From: REEB85 sp018971455
Lineage (GTDB): Bacteria > Pseudomonadota > Alphaproteobacteria > Acetobacterales > Acetobacteraceae
DNA: 64,000 nt
Assembly (NCBI GenBank): GCA_028871195.1
Contig: JAGWNT010000006.1
Location: 6,415-70,414, forward strand
Reading direction: 5' to 3'
Within the stretch, counting starts at the first letter, position 1, and each line of letters starts with the position of its first letter. The position numbers were made by a program, and so were the translations under genes. Below the pieces are notes generated by a model. That model searched no databases. It was given only the letters and a program-made list of their open reading frames with translations, and was not told the origin of the DNA. Positions 35,912-50,436 of this stretch are shown piece by piece.

Positions 35912-37054
35912 CTATCCCCCCAGCACCTCCAGCACCGCCCGCGCCGCCGCCTCCGAGGGCAGCCCCTCCTCCGGCGTCAGCCCCGCCAGGATCTCCGCGA
36001 AGGCCGCGCGCTGCGCCTCGGCCGCCTCCTCGTCGCCGATCAGCCGTTCCATCTCCCCGGCCAGCCGCGCCGGCGTGCAGTCTTCCTGCAGCAATTCCGC
36101 CACCACCTCCCGCCCGGCCAGCAGGTTCACCATCGCCGCATAGGGCACTCGGATCAGCCGCCGCGCGATCGCCGCGGTCAGCGGATTGACGCGATAGGCC
36201 ACCGCCATCGGCACCCCGGCCAGCGCCAGCTCCAGCGTCGAGGTGCCGGATTTGGTCAGCGCCGCCGCCGCGGCGGCGAAGGCGTCATGCTTCTCCGCCG
36301 TGTCGCTCACCACGATCGGCCGCACCGCCCAGCCGGCGACACCCTGCTGCACGCGGCCCGCCACCGCCGAGGCCACCGGCACCACCGCCACCAGCCCCGG
36401 CAGCCGCGCCGCCAGCAGGGCCAGCGCCGCGCCGAACACCGGCAGCAGCCGCCCCACCTCGCTGCGCCGGCTGCCCGGCATCAGCACCACCACCGGCGCC
36501 TCCGGCGCGATGCCGTGGCGTGCCCGGAAGCGCGCGCCGCTGCCCTCGTCCGCGCCGGATTCCAGCACCGGATGGCCGACGAACTGCGCCGCCAGCCCGT
36601 GGCGCGCGAAGAAGGCCGGCTCGAAGGGCAGCAGGCACAGCAGCCGGTCCCACAGCCCGGGGAAATGGCGCACCCGCCGCTCCCGCCAGGCCCATACCTG
36701 CGGCGCCACGTAATGCACCCGCCGGATGCCCAGCGGCGCCACCCGGCGCAGCAGGCGGAGCGTGAAACCGGGGCTGTCGATGGTCACCAGCACGGCCGGC
36801 CGCCGCGCCGCGACGTCGGCCACCGTACCCTCCAGCAGCCGGCGCAGCCGCACGATGCGCGGCAGCACCTCCAGCAGCCCCATGATCGCGAGCTCGTGCA
36901 GGGGAAACCGGCTGGCCAGCCCCTGTTGCGCCATAAGCGGCCCGCCGATGCCGGCGAAGCTGATGTCCGGCCGCAGCCGGCGCAGGGCCGCCATCAGCCG
37001 CCCGCCCAGCACGTCCCCGCTCTGCTCGCCGGCGACAATATAAATCAGCGTCAT
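35912..37054 (-). CDS. lpxB: Lipid-A-disaccharide synthase
   Basis: A 380-residue GT19 enzyme joining UDP-diacylglucosamine and lipid X in lipid A synthesis, a peripheral inner-membrane protein. N-terminal 'IVAGEQSGDVLGGRLMAAL', 'HYVAPQVWAWRERRV', 'FVGHPVLE' and 'LMPGSRRSEV' are all characteristic. Length is normal. It stands apart from other lpx genes here. The bases around and before its start codon contain a 17-base tandem repeat. Confidence 0.96.
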   Translation of the reverse strand: MTLIYIVAGEQSGDVLGGRLMAALRRLRPDISFAGIGGPLMAQQGLASRFPLHELAIMGLLEVLPRIVRLRRLLEGTVADVAARRPAVLVTIDSPGFTLRLLRRVAPLGIRRVHYVAPQVWAWRERRVRHFPGLWDRLLCLLPFEPAFFARHGLAAQFVGHPVLESGADEGSGARFRARHGIAPEAPVVVLMPGSRRSEVGRLLPVFGAALALLAARLPGLVAVVPVASAVAGRVQQGVAGWAVRPIVVSDTAEKHDAFAAAAAALTKSGTSTLELALAGVPMAVAYRVNPLTAAIARRLIRVPYAAMVNLLAGREVVAELLQEDCTPARLAGEMERLIGDEEAAEAQRAAFAEILAGLTPEEGLPSEAAARAVLEVLGG

Positions 37055-37090
37055 GGATGGATCAGGGTCATGGGTAGATCAGAATCATGG
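37051..37090. repeat. 17-base tandem repeat at the lpxB start
   Basis: Two imperfect 17-base units (37051-37067 and 37068-37084, both beginning TCATGG) plus a partial third. The first includes the lpxB start codon on the minus strand; the later units carry out-of-frame ATG copies. Possibly a slippage product that could affect translation initiation. Confidence 0.5.
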
Positions 37091-37156
37091 CCGCGATCCT
37101 ACCACGCGGCGGCCGCGCCGGCGCGCCCCGCGCCGCGAACCCGAACCGGGGCCGGC

Positions 37157-37342
37157 CTATACCCGGGGCCGCGCCGCTTCGCGCACCGCGCGATGTTCGC
37201 GCGCCACCACCGCCGCACGCGCCACTTCGAGCACCTCCACCACGTCATCGACGCTGACGCCGTCACTGTCCATCACCATGCGGATCAGCGGGTCGCGCAG
37301 CAGGCTCTCGAAGGTCAGCGGGCGCATATCGTCGCGGCACAT
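37157..37342 (-). CDS. Small protein of unknown function (61 aa)
   Basis: A 61-residue acidic protein ('MCRDDMRPLTFESLLRDPLI', then a Met/Val/Asp-rich core and a helical C-terminus). GGAG lies about 8 bases before the ATG, and codon use matches the genome. 'DPLIRMVMDSDGVSVDDV' looks like a conserved short helical motif, but I cannot assign a family. It precedes lpxB on the same strand with a 100-base gap. Confidence 0.6.
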   Translation of the reverse strand: MCRDDMRPLTFESLLRDPLIRMVMDSDGVSVDDVVEVLEVARAAVVAREHRAVREAARPRV

Positions 37343-37652
37343 GGCGGGGTCTCCGTCATTTTCGTCTGCCCCCGGCAAATCCGGCGGCTTCCTGCATCGG
37401 GCAGTCCATCGTGTCAGACAGAACTCTAACCCGGAGAAAGGGCGAGAATGGGGCAGATGCGATGACCGGAAGATGACAGTTTGCCCATGCGCGCCAATGC
37501 CTTCGCCCCGCTGCCTGCGCCAAGCCCTTAAGTATGGCCGCCATCGCCCGCCTTGCGGGCGCGCCCGCGCGGCCACATCTCTGCCCACCAGAGGCTTGCC
37601 GCCGCCCGCCGCCTTCGGCAGGCTCGCCGGCAGCCGCCACGGAGCCCCGTCG
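37343..37652. other. Divergent intergenic region before the LuxR-type regulator
   Basis: 310 bases without a gene, between the small ORF and the LuxR-type regulator. It must hold promoters for both, but I see no clear sigma-70, sigma-54 or palindromic element in it. Confidence 0.5.
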
Positions 37653-38264
37653 ATGAGCCCCTTCTCCACCCTCGCGCCTGAGGCCGTAGCACCCGGCGCC
37701 CTCGCCACGCCGGCCTTCGCGCCCCGCCCGGCCACCGCGGCGCTGGACGTGCCGGACCGGCTGCGCCGCCGCAGCCTCGTATGCGTGCGCGACCACGCCG
37801 CCCCTGGCGAAGCCGACGTGCTGGTGATCGACCTAGCACCCGGCCGGGCCCTGCCGGCGGCCGGCGCCCTGCCGCGCCTGGTGCTGTCCGACGACCCGGC
37901 GATGGCCGCCGACCAGGCGCTCGCCGGCGTGCTGCCTCGGGCCAGCTCGGCGCGCCGCGTCGCCGCCGCCGTCGCCGCCCTGGCCGAGGGGCTGGTGGTG
38001 CGCGCGCCCGCTCACCTGGCGCCGCCGGAGATGGCGGCCGCCGACGGCACGCCCCCCGCCCCACCGCCGGCGCTGACCCCGCGCGAGCGGGAAATCCTCG
38101 GCCTGCTCGGCGAGGGCCTGCCCAACAAGGCGATCGCCCGCCGCCTCGGCATCTCGGCCCACACCGTCAAGTACCATCTCGAGGCGGTGTTCGCGAAACT
38201 CGCCGCGCGCAGCCGCGCCGAGGCGCTCGCCCAGGGCCTGCGCCACCGCCTCGTCCAGCTCTGA
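37653..38264 (+). CDS. LuxR/NarL-type transcription factor with degenerate receiver
   Basis: A 203-residue protein. The C-terminal helix-turn-helix (about 140-200) is intact: 'LTPREREILGLLGEGLPNKAIARRLGISAHTVKYHLEAVFAKL'. The N-terminal half resembles a shortened receiver ('EADVLVIDLAP', 'LPRASSARRVAAAVAALAEGLVV') that lacks the conserved acidic pair and the usual lysine, so phosphorylation is unlikely. GGAG lies about 9 bases before ATG 37653. Its TGA stop is followed in the same frame by the hybrid kinase reading frame. Confidence 0.85.
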   Translation: MSPFSTLAPEAVAPGALATPAFAPRPATAALDVPDRLRRRSLVCVRDHAAPGEADVLVIDLAPGRALPAAGALPRLVLSDDPAMAADQALAGVLPRASSARRVAAAVAALAEGLVVRAPAHLAPPEMAAADGTPPAPPPALTPREREILGLLGEGLPNKAIARRLGISAHTVKYHLEAVFAKLAARSRAEALAQGLRHRLVQL

Positions 38265-38345
38265 GACGGCGCGCTGGCCCTGCCTCCGCCCCGGCGCGAG
38301 CTGCCGTCCGAGAAGCTGCCGCTGCTGCTGCGCTCGGCGCGGCGC

Positions 38346-40739
<2,394 letters not shown>

Positions 40740-40750
40740 GGTGGACGGTT

Positions 40751-40775
40751 TCGCATTTTGCGACGCGTTATGCGT
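40751..40775. promoter_or_regulatory. Tandem activator-like palindromes before the epimerase
   Basis: TCGCA-TTT-TGCGA (40751-40763) is a perfect 5-base inverted repeat with a 3-base spacer. It is followed without a gap by a degenerate copy ACGCG-TTA-TGCGT (40763-40775) that keeps the CGC-N5-GCG core. The second copy ends 29 bases before the -24 element. The same palindrome occurs at 43176 and 45663. Confidence 0.7.
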
Positions 40776-40804
40776 CTCGCCCCTCGAATCCCCCCCGCCT
40801 TGTG

Positions 40805-40820
40805 TGGCATGGCGCTCGCT
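40805..40820 (+). promoter_or_regulatory. Sigma-54 promoter of the epimerase gene
   Basis: TGGCAT-N5-TCGCT: -24 GG and -12 GC with exactly 10 bases between them. Two mismatches to TGGCAC-N5-TTGCT. Transcription would begin near 40831, about 50 bases before the epimerase ATG. Confidence 0.65.
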
Positions 40821-40882
40821 TAACCGGTCGTGCAAGGCGCGGCCGCCGGAGCGCGGCGGCATGGGAATGGTGGGACGGGGCG

Positions 40883-41830
40883 ATGGGATTTTATCTGGTT
40901 ACCGGCGGCGCGGGCTTCATCGGATCGCATCTGGTCGATGCGCTGCTGGCCGCCGGGCATCGCGTGCGGGTGATCGACGATCTCTCCACCGGCAAGCGCA
41001 GCAACCTCGACCCCCGCGCCGAGCTGGTGATTGGCGACGTCGCCGACGCGGCCCTGGTGTCGCGGGCCATGGCCGGCGCGATGGGCTGCTTCCACCTCGC
41101 CGCCATCGCCAGCGTGGCGCGCGGCAACGAGGACTGGGTCGGCACCCACACCACCAATCTCGGCGGCAGCATCGCCGTGCTCGACGCCGCCCGCGCCCAT
41201 GGCCGCCTGCCCGTGGTCTATGCCTCCTCGGCGGCCGTCTATGGCGACCAGGGCGAGACCCGGCTGCATGAGGGGCTGACGCCCGCGCCGCTCTCGGCCT
41301 ATGGCGCCGACAAGCTGGGCAGCGAGCTGCATGCCCGCGTCGCCTTCCACGTCCATGGCGTGCCAACGCTGGGCCTGCGCTTCTTCAACGTCTTCGGGCC
41401 GCGCCAGGATCCCCATTCGCCCTATAGCGGCGTGATCTCCATCTTCACCGCGCGCATCCGCGCCCGCCGTTCACTGACCGTCTTCGGCGACGGCAAGCAG
41501 AGCCGCGACTTCGTCCATGTCGGCGACGTCGTCGCCCATCTGCTGGCTGGGATGCAGCGCCTGCACGCGCGGCCCGAGCCGCTGGTGCTGAATGTCTGCT
41601 CCGGCCGCGCCGTGACCATTCTCGACCTCGCCGACCTGCTCGCCGGCCTGCTGCGCTGGACGCCGGCCGTGGTCTTCGCCAACCCGCGCGAGGGCGATAT
41701 CCGCAGCTCGCTCGGCAGCCCCTCGGCGGCCCGGCTGGCGCTGCGCATGGCGCCGGCCCGCCCGCTCGCCGACGGGCTCGGCCATTATCTCGCCGCCGAC
41801 CTGCCGGCCCCGCGCCGCGCCGCGATGTAG
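40883..41830 (+). CDS. NAD-dependent sugar-nucleotide epimerase/dehydratase
   Basis: A 315-residue extended SDR enzyme. Rossmann motif 'VTGGAGFIGSHL', substrate region 'ASSAAVYGD' and catalytic 'YGADK' (YxxxK) are present. It resembles UDP-glucose/GlcNAc 4-epimerases, giving sugar nucleotides for surface polysaccharide. ATG 40883 is preceded by GGGACGGGG. The sigma-54 promoter upstream shares its palindrome with the STAS operon and the sugar transferase. Confidence 0.88.
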   Translation: MGFYLVTGGAGFIGSHLVDALLAAGHRVRVIDDLSTGKRSNLDPRAELVIGDVADAALVSRAMAGAMGCFHLAAIASVARGNEDWVGTHTTNLGGSIAVLDAARAHGRLPVVYASSAAVYGDQGETRLHEGLTPAPLSAYGADKLGSELHARVAFHVHGVPTLGLRFFNVFGPRQDPHSPYSGVISIFTARIRARRSLTVFGDGKQSRDFVHVGDVVAHLLAGMQRLHARPEPLVLNVCSGRAVTILDLADLLAGLLRWTPAVVFANPREGDIRSSLGSPSAARLALRMAPARPLADGLGHYLAADLPAPRRAAM

Positions 41831-41834
41831 CCGC

Positions 41835-41860
41835 GCAGGCGCTACTCCACCAGCGCCTGC
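41835..41860. terminator. Hairpin between convergent epimerase and ATP-grasp genes
   Basis: GCAGGCGC-N10-GCGCCTGC, an 8-base perfect stem spanning the stop of the minus-strand ATP-grasp gene just after the epimerase stop. No T-tract; likely a bidirectional terminator. Confidence 0.5.
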
Positions 41861-43056
41861 AGGGCGGCAAGCAGGCGCGGATCGTCGTTCGGGCGGTCAT
41901 CGAGGCCGGCATCGCGGATCGCGCCGGGGGCGCGCTGCCAGTCCTGCGGGAACAGCGTCACGCTGACCGGCGCCGGCGGCGCGACGGGCGCGGCCGGGGT
42001 GTTGGTCGCCGCCGCCATGAGGGCCGCCGCGAGATCGGCCCCGGCCAGCGGACCGAGATGGCTCAGGGCGGTCGGCCGTGGGCTGAATTTCAGGAAACAC
42101 GGGCGGCCATCCGGCCGGCGGACGAAATGCAGCCCGCCCAGCCCGGTGAACACCATCCGCCCGACCATCAACTGCGCCGCCTCGGCCATGGCGCGGTCCG
42201 GCTCCAGGCGCACCTGGCAGGCGATGCCGGTGGCCGGCTGCACGGTCTCGGCGATGGCGGCGAAGCCGGCCAGCACGCGCCCCTCATGGGCGGTGAAGCT
42301 GTACGTCGCCGGATGGCCCGGAATGTGTTCCTCGATCCACAGGCTGGCGCCGTCCTGGGGGGGCAGGGTCAGGTCGCCGGCCAGCCGCAGCCCGCCGGCG
42401 AGGCCCCAGACCAGGCGCCGCAGGCCGTGCATCGGCCCGGCCGAGGGCGCCGGCGCGGTCAGGCTCGAATAGGCGTCCCGCAGCGCGGCGGCGTCCGCAC
42501 AGATGCGCACCCGCTCGCCGCCGGTCCGCCCCGAGCGGGTCAGCACCACCGGCCAGCCATGCGTTTCGGCAAAGGCTTCGGCCACCTGCAGATACGGCAC
42601 CGCCTGGCTGGCCGGCGTCGCGATATGCATCAGCGCGGCGGCGCGGCGGGCGCCGACCCGGTTGCCGCGCAGGCTGAAGCTGCGCGAATCGCCCAGCGAG
42701 CGCAGCAGCACCTCGCGCACCCGCTCCGGCACCATCACCCGCAGCATGGCGCCCGGCCCGCGCACCCCGTCGAAACTCACCGCCACCGCCTGCAGCAGCA
42801 AGGCAGCCGCCTCGTCGCACGGCAGCACGAAGCGCGGGTTGTAGTCGAGGATGGTGGCGAAGAGCGGCCCCAGCACGCCGAGGCGCAGCCGCTCCGCCGA
42901 CAGCGGGAAGCGGTAATCGACATGGCTCGACTGCGCGAGCATCGCCCCGGTCTCGGCCATGATGGCGACCTCGAAGCCGGCATCGCGCAGCATCTTCGGC
43001 AGGCGGCCGGGCCCGAACCAGTCGGAGAGCGCGAGCAGCAGAATGCGAGGAGGCAT
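41842..43056 (-). CDS. ATP-grasp-like protein of unknown substrate
   Basis: A 404-residue protein. The N-terminal part ('ILLLALSDWFGPGRLPKML', 'PCDEAAALLLQAV') and the central region ('WPVVLTRSGRTGGERV', 'LWIEEHIPGHPATYSF', 'GGLHFVRRPDGRPCFLKFSPRP') follow the layout of ATP-grasp ligases such as carbamoyl-phosphate-synthase-like enzymes. The family match is by pattern only. It lies between two polysaccharide-type transcription units and is divergent from the STAS operon, so a role in modifying a surface polymer is a guess. Confidence 0.7.
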   Translation of the reverse strand: MPPRILLLALSDWFGPGRLPKMLRDAGFEVAIMAETGAMLAQSSHVDYRFPLSAERLRLGVLGPLFATILDYNPRFVLPCDEAAALLLQAVAVSFDGVRGPGAMLRVMVPERVREVLLRSLGDSRSFSLRGNRVGARRAAALMHIATPASQAVPYLQVAEAFAETHGWPVVLTRSGRTGGERVRICADAAALRDAYSSLTAPAPSAGPMHGLRRLVWGLAGGLRLAGDLTLPPQDGASLWIEEHIPGHPATYSFTAHEGRVLAGFAAIAETVQPATGIACQVRLEPDRAMAEAAQLMVGRMVFTGLGGLHFVRRPDGRPCFLKFSPRPTALSHLGPLAGADLAAALMAAATNTPAAPVAPPAPVSVTLFPQDWQRAPGAIRDAGLDDRPNDDPRLLAALQALVE

Positions 43057-43175
43057 AGCGCAGACTAACCCGCCTGCGCCCGCGACGCCATCGCCCGCGC
43101 CGGCGCCTTGGCCGTCAATTCGCCATCAGACCGCCGCCATGCCCGCCTGTTGTTGCGGTTTTCCAGCGACGCCAT

Positions 43176-43188
43176 TCGCAATTTGCGA
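43176..43188. promoter_or_regulatory. Activator-like palindrome before the STAS operon
   Basis: TCGCA-ATT-TGCGA, a perfect 5-base inverted repeat with a 3-base spacer. It ends 28 bases before the -24 element of the sigma-54 promoter. It differs from the copies at 40751 and 45663 only in the spacer. Confidence 0.7.
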
Positions 43189-43216
43189 TAAACCAACGCC
43201 CATGCGCGCGAATCAG

Positions 43217-43232
43217 TGGCACAAGGCTTGCG
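43217..43232 (+). promoter_or_regulatory. Sigma-54 promoter of the STAS-Hpt-activator operon
   Basis: TGGCAC-N5-TTGCG, a near-perfect match to the sigma-54 consensus with correct GG-N10-GC spacing. Predicted start of transcription is near 43243, about 68 bases before the STAS ATG. Because the operon encodes a sigma-54 activator, this implies autoregulation. Confidence 0.8.
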
Positions 43233-43310
43233 TCGAAGGATCTTGCGAGGAGTGCCGCGGAGGCCGCGCTTTGGTGCGCTGCCGGGTCGGGACCGCGCCG
43301 GGGTGGCGGG

Positions 43311-43667
43311 ATGTTCGAGCGGATCGTGAGCGAGGATGGGCGGGTTCGGTTGCAGCTCAAGGGGGCGCTGGATGCCGCACGCTGGGCGGAGCTGCGGCCG
43401 GGGCTGGAGGTTCTGGCCGCCGCGCCGGGCGGCGACGTGGTGCTCGACCTCACCAATGTGCGCTTCATCGACGGTCCTGGCGTGGGCGCCATCGGCTTTC
43501 TTTTCAAACGCCTGCGGGCGCGTCACCGCCGCCTTCTGGTGACCGGCGTGTCCGGCCAGCCGCTGGCGCTGTTGCATGACCATGGGCTCGACAGGGTGCT
43601 CGACCTGCCGCGTGCGGCGGCGCCCGCGGCGCCGCGCGGCGGCGCCGTGGCGCTGGGCGGCATCTGA
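43311..43667 (+). CDS. STAS-domain protein (anti-sigma-factor-antagonist type)
   Basis: A 118-residue single STAS domain ('LKGALDAARWAELRPGLEVL', 'DVVLDLTNVRFIDGPGVGAIGFL'). The usual phosphorylated Ser after the Asp (DSSG type) is replaced: the site reads 'IDGPG', so it is probably not controlled by a serine kinase. It starts the sigma-54-promoted operon with the Hpt protein (2-base gap) and the NtrC-type regulator. The partner protein is unknown. Confidence 0.85.
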   Translation: MFERIVSEDGRVRLQLKGALDAARWAELRPGLEVLAAAPGGDVVLDLTNVRFIDGPGVGAIGFLFKRLRARHRRLLVTGVSGQPLALLHDHGLDRVLDLPRAAAPAAPRGGAVALGGI

Positions 43668-43669
43668 GG

Positions 43670-44011
43670 ATGGCACCGATCGGCGCCCAGCTGGCCGAGG
43701 ACCTCGCCCCGGAGGATTTCCGGCGGGTCCTGGCGGTGTTCCGCGACGATGTGGCGCGGCTGTGCCAGGTGCTGCTGGTGGCCGCCCGGGCGGGCGACCC
43801 GACCACCTTCCGCCGCGCCGCCCATTCGCTGGCCGGGGCGGCCGGCGCCGTGGGGGCGGAGGCGCTGGAGCAGGCCTGCCGGGTGGCGATGACGCGCCAC
43901 GACATCCTGCCGGCGCAGTTCCCGGCCACCGCGTCGGCGATCGAACGGCTCGGCCTCGCGGCGCTGCGCGAGCTGGCCGCCCTGCTCGAGGGGATCGAGC
44001 ACGCGGCCTGA
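43670..44011 (+). CDS. Stand-alone Hpt phosphotransfer protein
   Basis: A 113-residue four-helix-type Hpt domain. The phosphorylatable histidine is His52 in 'RRAAHSLAGAAGAVGAEAL' (the classic HxLKG pattern has Ala for Lys here). It sits between the STAS and sigma-54-activator genes and could carry phosphate from the hybrid kinase at 46562, whose own Hpt domain lacks histidine, to the receiver of the next gene. That pairing is inference. Confidence 0.83.
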   Translation: MAPIGAQLAEDLAPEDFRRVLAVFRDDVARLCQVLLVAARAGDPTTFRRAAHSLAGAAGAVGAEALEQACRVAMTRHDILPAQFPATASAIERLGLAALRELAALLEGIEHAA

Positions 44012-44036
44012 CGCGGCCGCCGCGCGGGGGGCGCCG

Positions 44037-45641
<1,605 letters not shown>

Positions 45642-45654
45642 GCCGGCCGGCTAG

Positions 45655-45675
45655 TGCGAGCGTCGCAAAATGCGA
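45655..45675. promoter_or_regulatory. Activator-like palindromes before the sugar transferase
   Basis: TCGCA-AAA-TGCGA (45663-45675), the reverse complement of the copy at 40751. A further TGCGA half-site at 45655-45659 forms an inverted pair with the TCGCA. The site ends 21 bases before the -24 element. Confidence 0.7.
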
Positions 45676-45696
45676 AAGGTGCTGCGCCCGGCATCT

Positions 45697-45712
45697 TGGC
45701 GCGAGGTTTGCA
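45697..45712 (+). promoter_or_regulatory. Sigma-54 promoter of the sugar transferase
   Basis: TGGCGC-N5-TTGCA, one mismatch to the consensus, correct GG-N10-GC spacing. Transcription would start near 45724, which places the translation start at the downstream ATG 45796, not the longer frame beginning at 45670. Confidence 0.78.
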
Positions 45713-45795
45713 TCGACAGGCTTGCATCCGACTTGTCATTTGGCAGGACCGTCCTGTCCGGCGGATGGTCGAAGCAGACGAGGCAAGGGCAAGTG

Positions 45796-46482
45796 ATGTC
45801 GAACCGGCGGATGAGCAACGAGGCGATGGACGCCCCGGCATTGTTGGCGGGGACCTTCGTGCCGCCCTCCATCGCCGTGACCAAGCGGGTGCTGGATGTG
45901 GCGGGGGCCCTGCTCGGCCTGGCGATCACCGCGCCGCTCTGGCCGCTGATCGCGCTGGCCATCCGCCTGGACAGCCGCGGCCCCGTGATCTACCGGCAGA
46001 TGCGCGTCGGCCGGGCCCTGGGCGACCGCACCGAACTGTTCATGATCTTCAAGTTCCGCTCCATGCGCGCCGATGCCGAGGCGGCGAGCGGGGCGGTGTG
46101 GGCCGCCAAGCGCGACCCGCGGATCACCCGCGTCGGGCGCTTCCTGCGGCTGACCCGCCTCGACGAGCTGCCGCAGCTGGTCAATGTGCTGCGCGGCGAC
46201 ATGTCGATGATCGGGCCGCGGCCGGAGCGGCCGGCCTTCTACGGGCGGCTGGAGCGGATCGCGCCGTTCTTCGCCGATCGCACGGTGGGGCTGCGCCCGG
46301 GCGTGACCGGCTTCGCCCAGGTGCGCCAGGGCTATGACAGCAGCGTGGAGGACGTCATGCGCAAGGTGGGGTACGACGCCGCCTATGCCATGCGCCTGTC
46401 GGATTTTCGTGGCTGGCTGCTGCTGGACGCCTCCATCGTCCTGCGCACCGTGCTGGTGATGGTGAGCGGGCGCGGCCAGTAG
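45796..46482 (+). CDS. Undecaprenyl-phosphate sugar phosphotransferase, ExoY/WcaJ-like
   Basis: A 228-residue monotopic polyprenyl-phosphate sugar-1-phosphate transferase. It has a membrane segment (about 27-48, 'VTKRVLDVAGALLGLAITAPLWPLIALAI') and the catalytic region 'FKFRSMRADAE', 'RLDELPQLVNVLRGDMSMIGPRPE' and 'GLRPGVTGFAQV'. It loads the first sugar onto undecaprenyl phosphate at the start of exopolysaccharide or O-antigen synthesis. The start is chosen by AAGGGCAAGTG upstream and the sigma-54 promoter position. It lies directly downstream of the activator gene. Confidence 0.9.
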   Translation: MSNRRMSNEAMDAPALLAGTFVPPSIAVTKRVLDVAGALLGLAITAPLWPLIALAIRLDSRGPVIYRQMRVGRALGDRTELFMIFKFRSMRADAEAASGAVWAAKRDPRITRVGRFLRLTRLDELPQLVNVLRGDMSMIGPRPERPAFYGRLERIAPFFADRTVGLRPGVTGFAQVRQGYDSSVEDVMRKVGYDAAYAMRLSDFRGWLLLDASIVLRTVLVMVSGRGQ

Positions 46483-46561
46483 GGCCGCCCCCGGCCCGGC
46501 GGCGCGCGTCAGACATTGCGCTGAAATCCCGAGCGCGCCGCGACCCCGGGCTTGAGGCCGG

Positions 46562-49402
<2,841 letters not shown>

Positions 49403-49557
49403 GCGGGAACTCCGTGCGGCGGGGGGTCCGCAGCCGCAGCCTTGGCCGGGGCGGACACTCTTCCGCCTGGATGGGCCGTGTCAAGCGCGGCCGCGGTGGT
49501 TTCGTGCGCCGGCCGGCGATGTTACGAAAGACGGCAGGCAGACAGGGAGGGCCGGTC

Positions 49558-50328
49558 ATGAAGATGTTCGATCTGAGCGGAAAGGTCGCGGTGGTGACCG
49601 GCGGCAATGGCGGCATCGGTCTGGGCATGGCCGGCGGGCTCGCCGCCGCCGGGGCGCGGGTGGTGCTGGCCGGGCGCAACCGGGCCAAGGGCGAGGCGGC
49701 GGCGCGCGGGTTGGCCGGAGGTGGGCTGGGCGGGGAGTGCGTCTTTATCGCCGCGGACGTGACCAAGAAGGCCGATTGCGTGGCGCTGGTCGCGGCGACG
49801 GTGGCGCGGTTCGGGCGGCTCGACATCCTGGTCAACAACGCCGGCACTGCGATCCGCAAGAACCCGCAGGACTACACCGAGGCCGAGTGGCACCAGGTGA
49901 TGGACACCAACATGACGAGCGCCTTCCTGATGTGCCAGGCGGCCTATCCGGAAATGCTGCGCGCCGGCGCGGGCAAGGTGATCAATATCGGCTCGGTGAT
50001 GAGCCTGCTCGCCGCGCCGCACGCGGCCCCCTATGCGGCCAGCAAGGGGGCGATCATGCAGTATACCAAGGTGATCGCGACGGCCTGGGCGCGCGACAAC
50101 ATCCAGTGCAACGCAGTGCTGCCGGGCTGGATCGACACCGAGCTGACGGTGGGCGCGCGCGCGCAGGTGGCGGGGCTGAACGAGGCGGTGCTCGCCCGCA
50201 CGCCGGCGGCGCGCTGGGGGGTGCCGGCGGATCTCGCGGGCATTGCCGTGTTTCTCGCCGCCCCGGCGTCGGATTTCGTGACGGGGGCGGCGATTCCGTG
50301 CGACGGGGGATATGTCGCGCGGGCGTGA
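49558..50328 (+). CDS. SDR-family oxidoreductase
   Basis: A 256-residue classical short-chain dehydrogenase. Cofactor motif 'VTGGNGGIGLGMAGGL', 'NNAGT', catalytic Ser and 'YAASKGA' (YxxxK), and C-terminal 'PCDGGYVA' are present. It resembles sugar-acid dehydrogenases such as 2-deoxy-D-gluconate/gluconate 5-dehydrogenase, but the substrate is uncertain. GGGAGG lies about 8 bases before ATG 49558. It is divergent from the hybrid kinase. Confidence 0.9.
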   Translation: MKMFDLSGKVAVVTGGNGGIGLGMAGGLAAAGARVVLAGRNRAKGEAAARGLAGGGLGGECVFIAADVTKKADCVALVAATVARFGRLDILVNNAGTAIRKNPQDYTEAEWHQVMDTNMTSAFLMCQAAYPEMLRAGAGKVINIGSVMSLLAAPHAAPYAASKGAIMQYTKVIATAWARDNIQCNAVLPGWIDTELTVGARAQVAGLNEAVLARTPAARWGVPADLAGIAVFLAAPASDFVTGAAIPCDGGYVARA

Positions 50329-50338
50329 TCACGAAAAC

Positions 50339-50364
50339 GTGAGACGGCGGGTGATCCGCCTCAC
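50339..50364. terminator. Hairpin after the SDR gene
   Basis: GGCGG-GTGAT-CCGCC flanked by GTGA/TCAC pairing with a 3-base bulge. No T-tract; a probable terminator or processing hairpin 11 bases past the SDR stop. Confidence 0.45.
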
Positions 50365-50436
50365 AGCGCGCAGGGGGCGCGATCGGTGATATTCATTCCG
50401 CGTGACGCGCAATAGCGCGCACCGGGGGATGAGGCC

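Noticed and set aside
38262..38264. Possible selenocysteine TGA joining the LuxR-type regulator to the kinase
   Set aside because: No SECIS-like hairpin is apparent and neither family contains selenocysteine; kept only as a start-site or stop-codon question.
45670..45795. Longer start for the sugar transferase at 45670
   Set aside because: It would place the sigma-54 promoter inside the coding region and adds residues without family similarity; ATG 45796 has a better ribosome-binding site.
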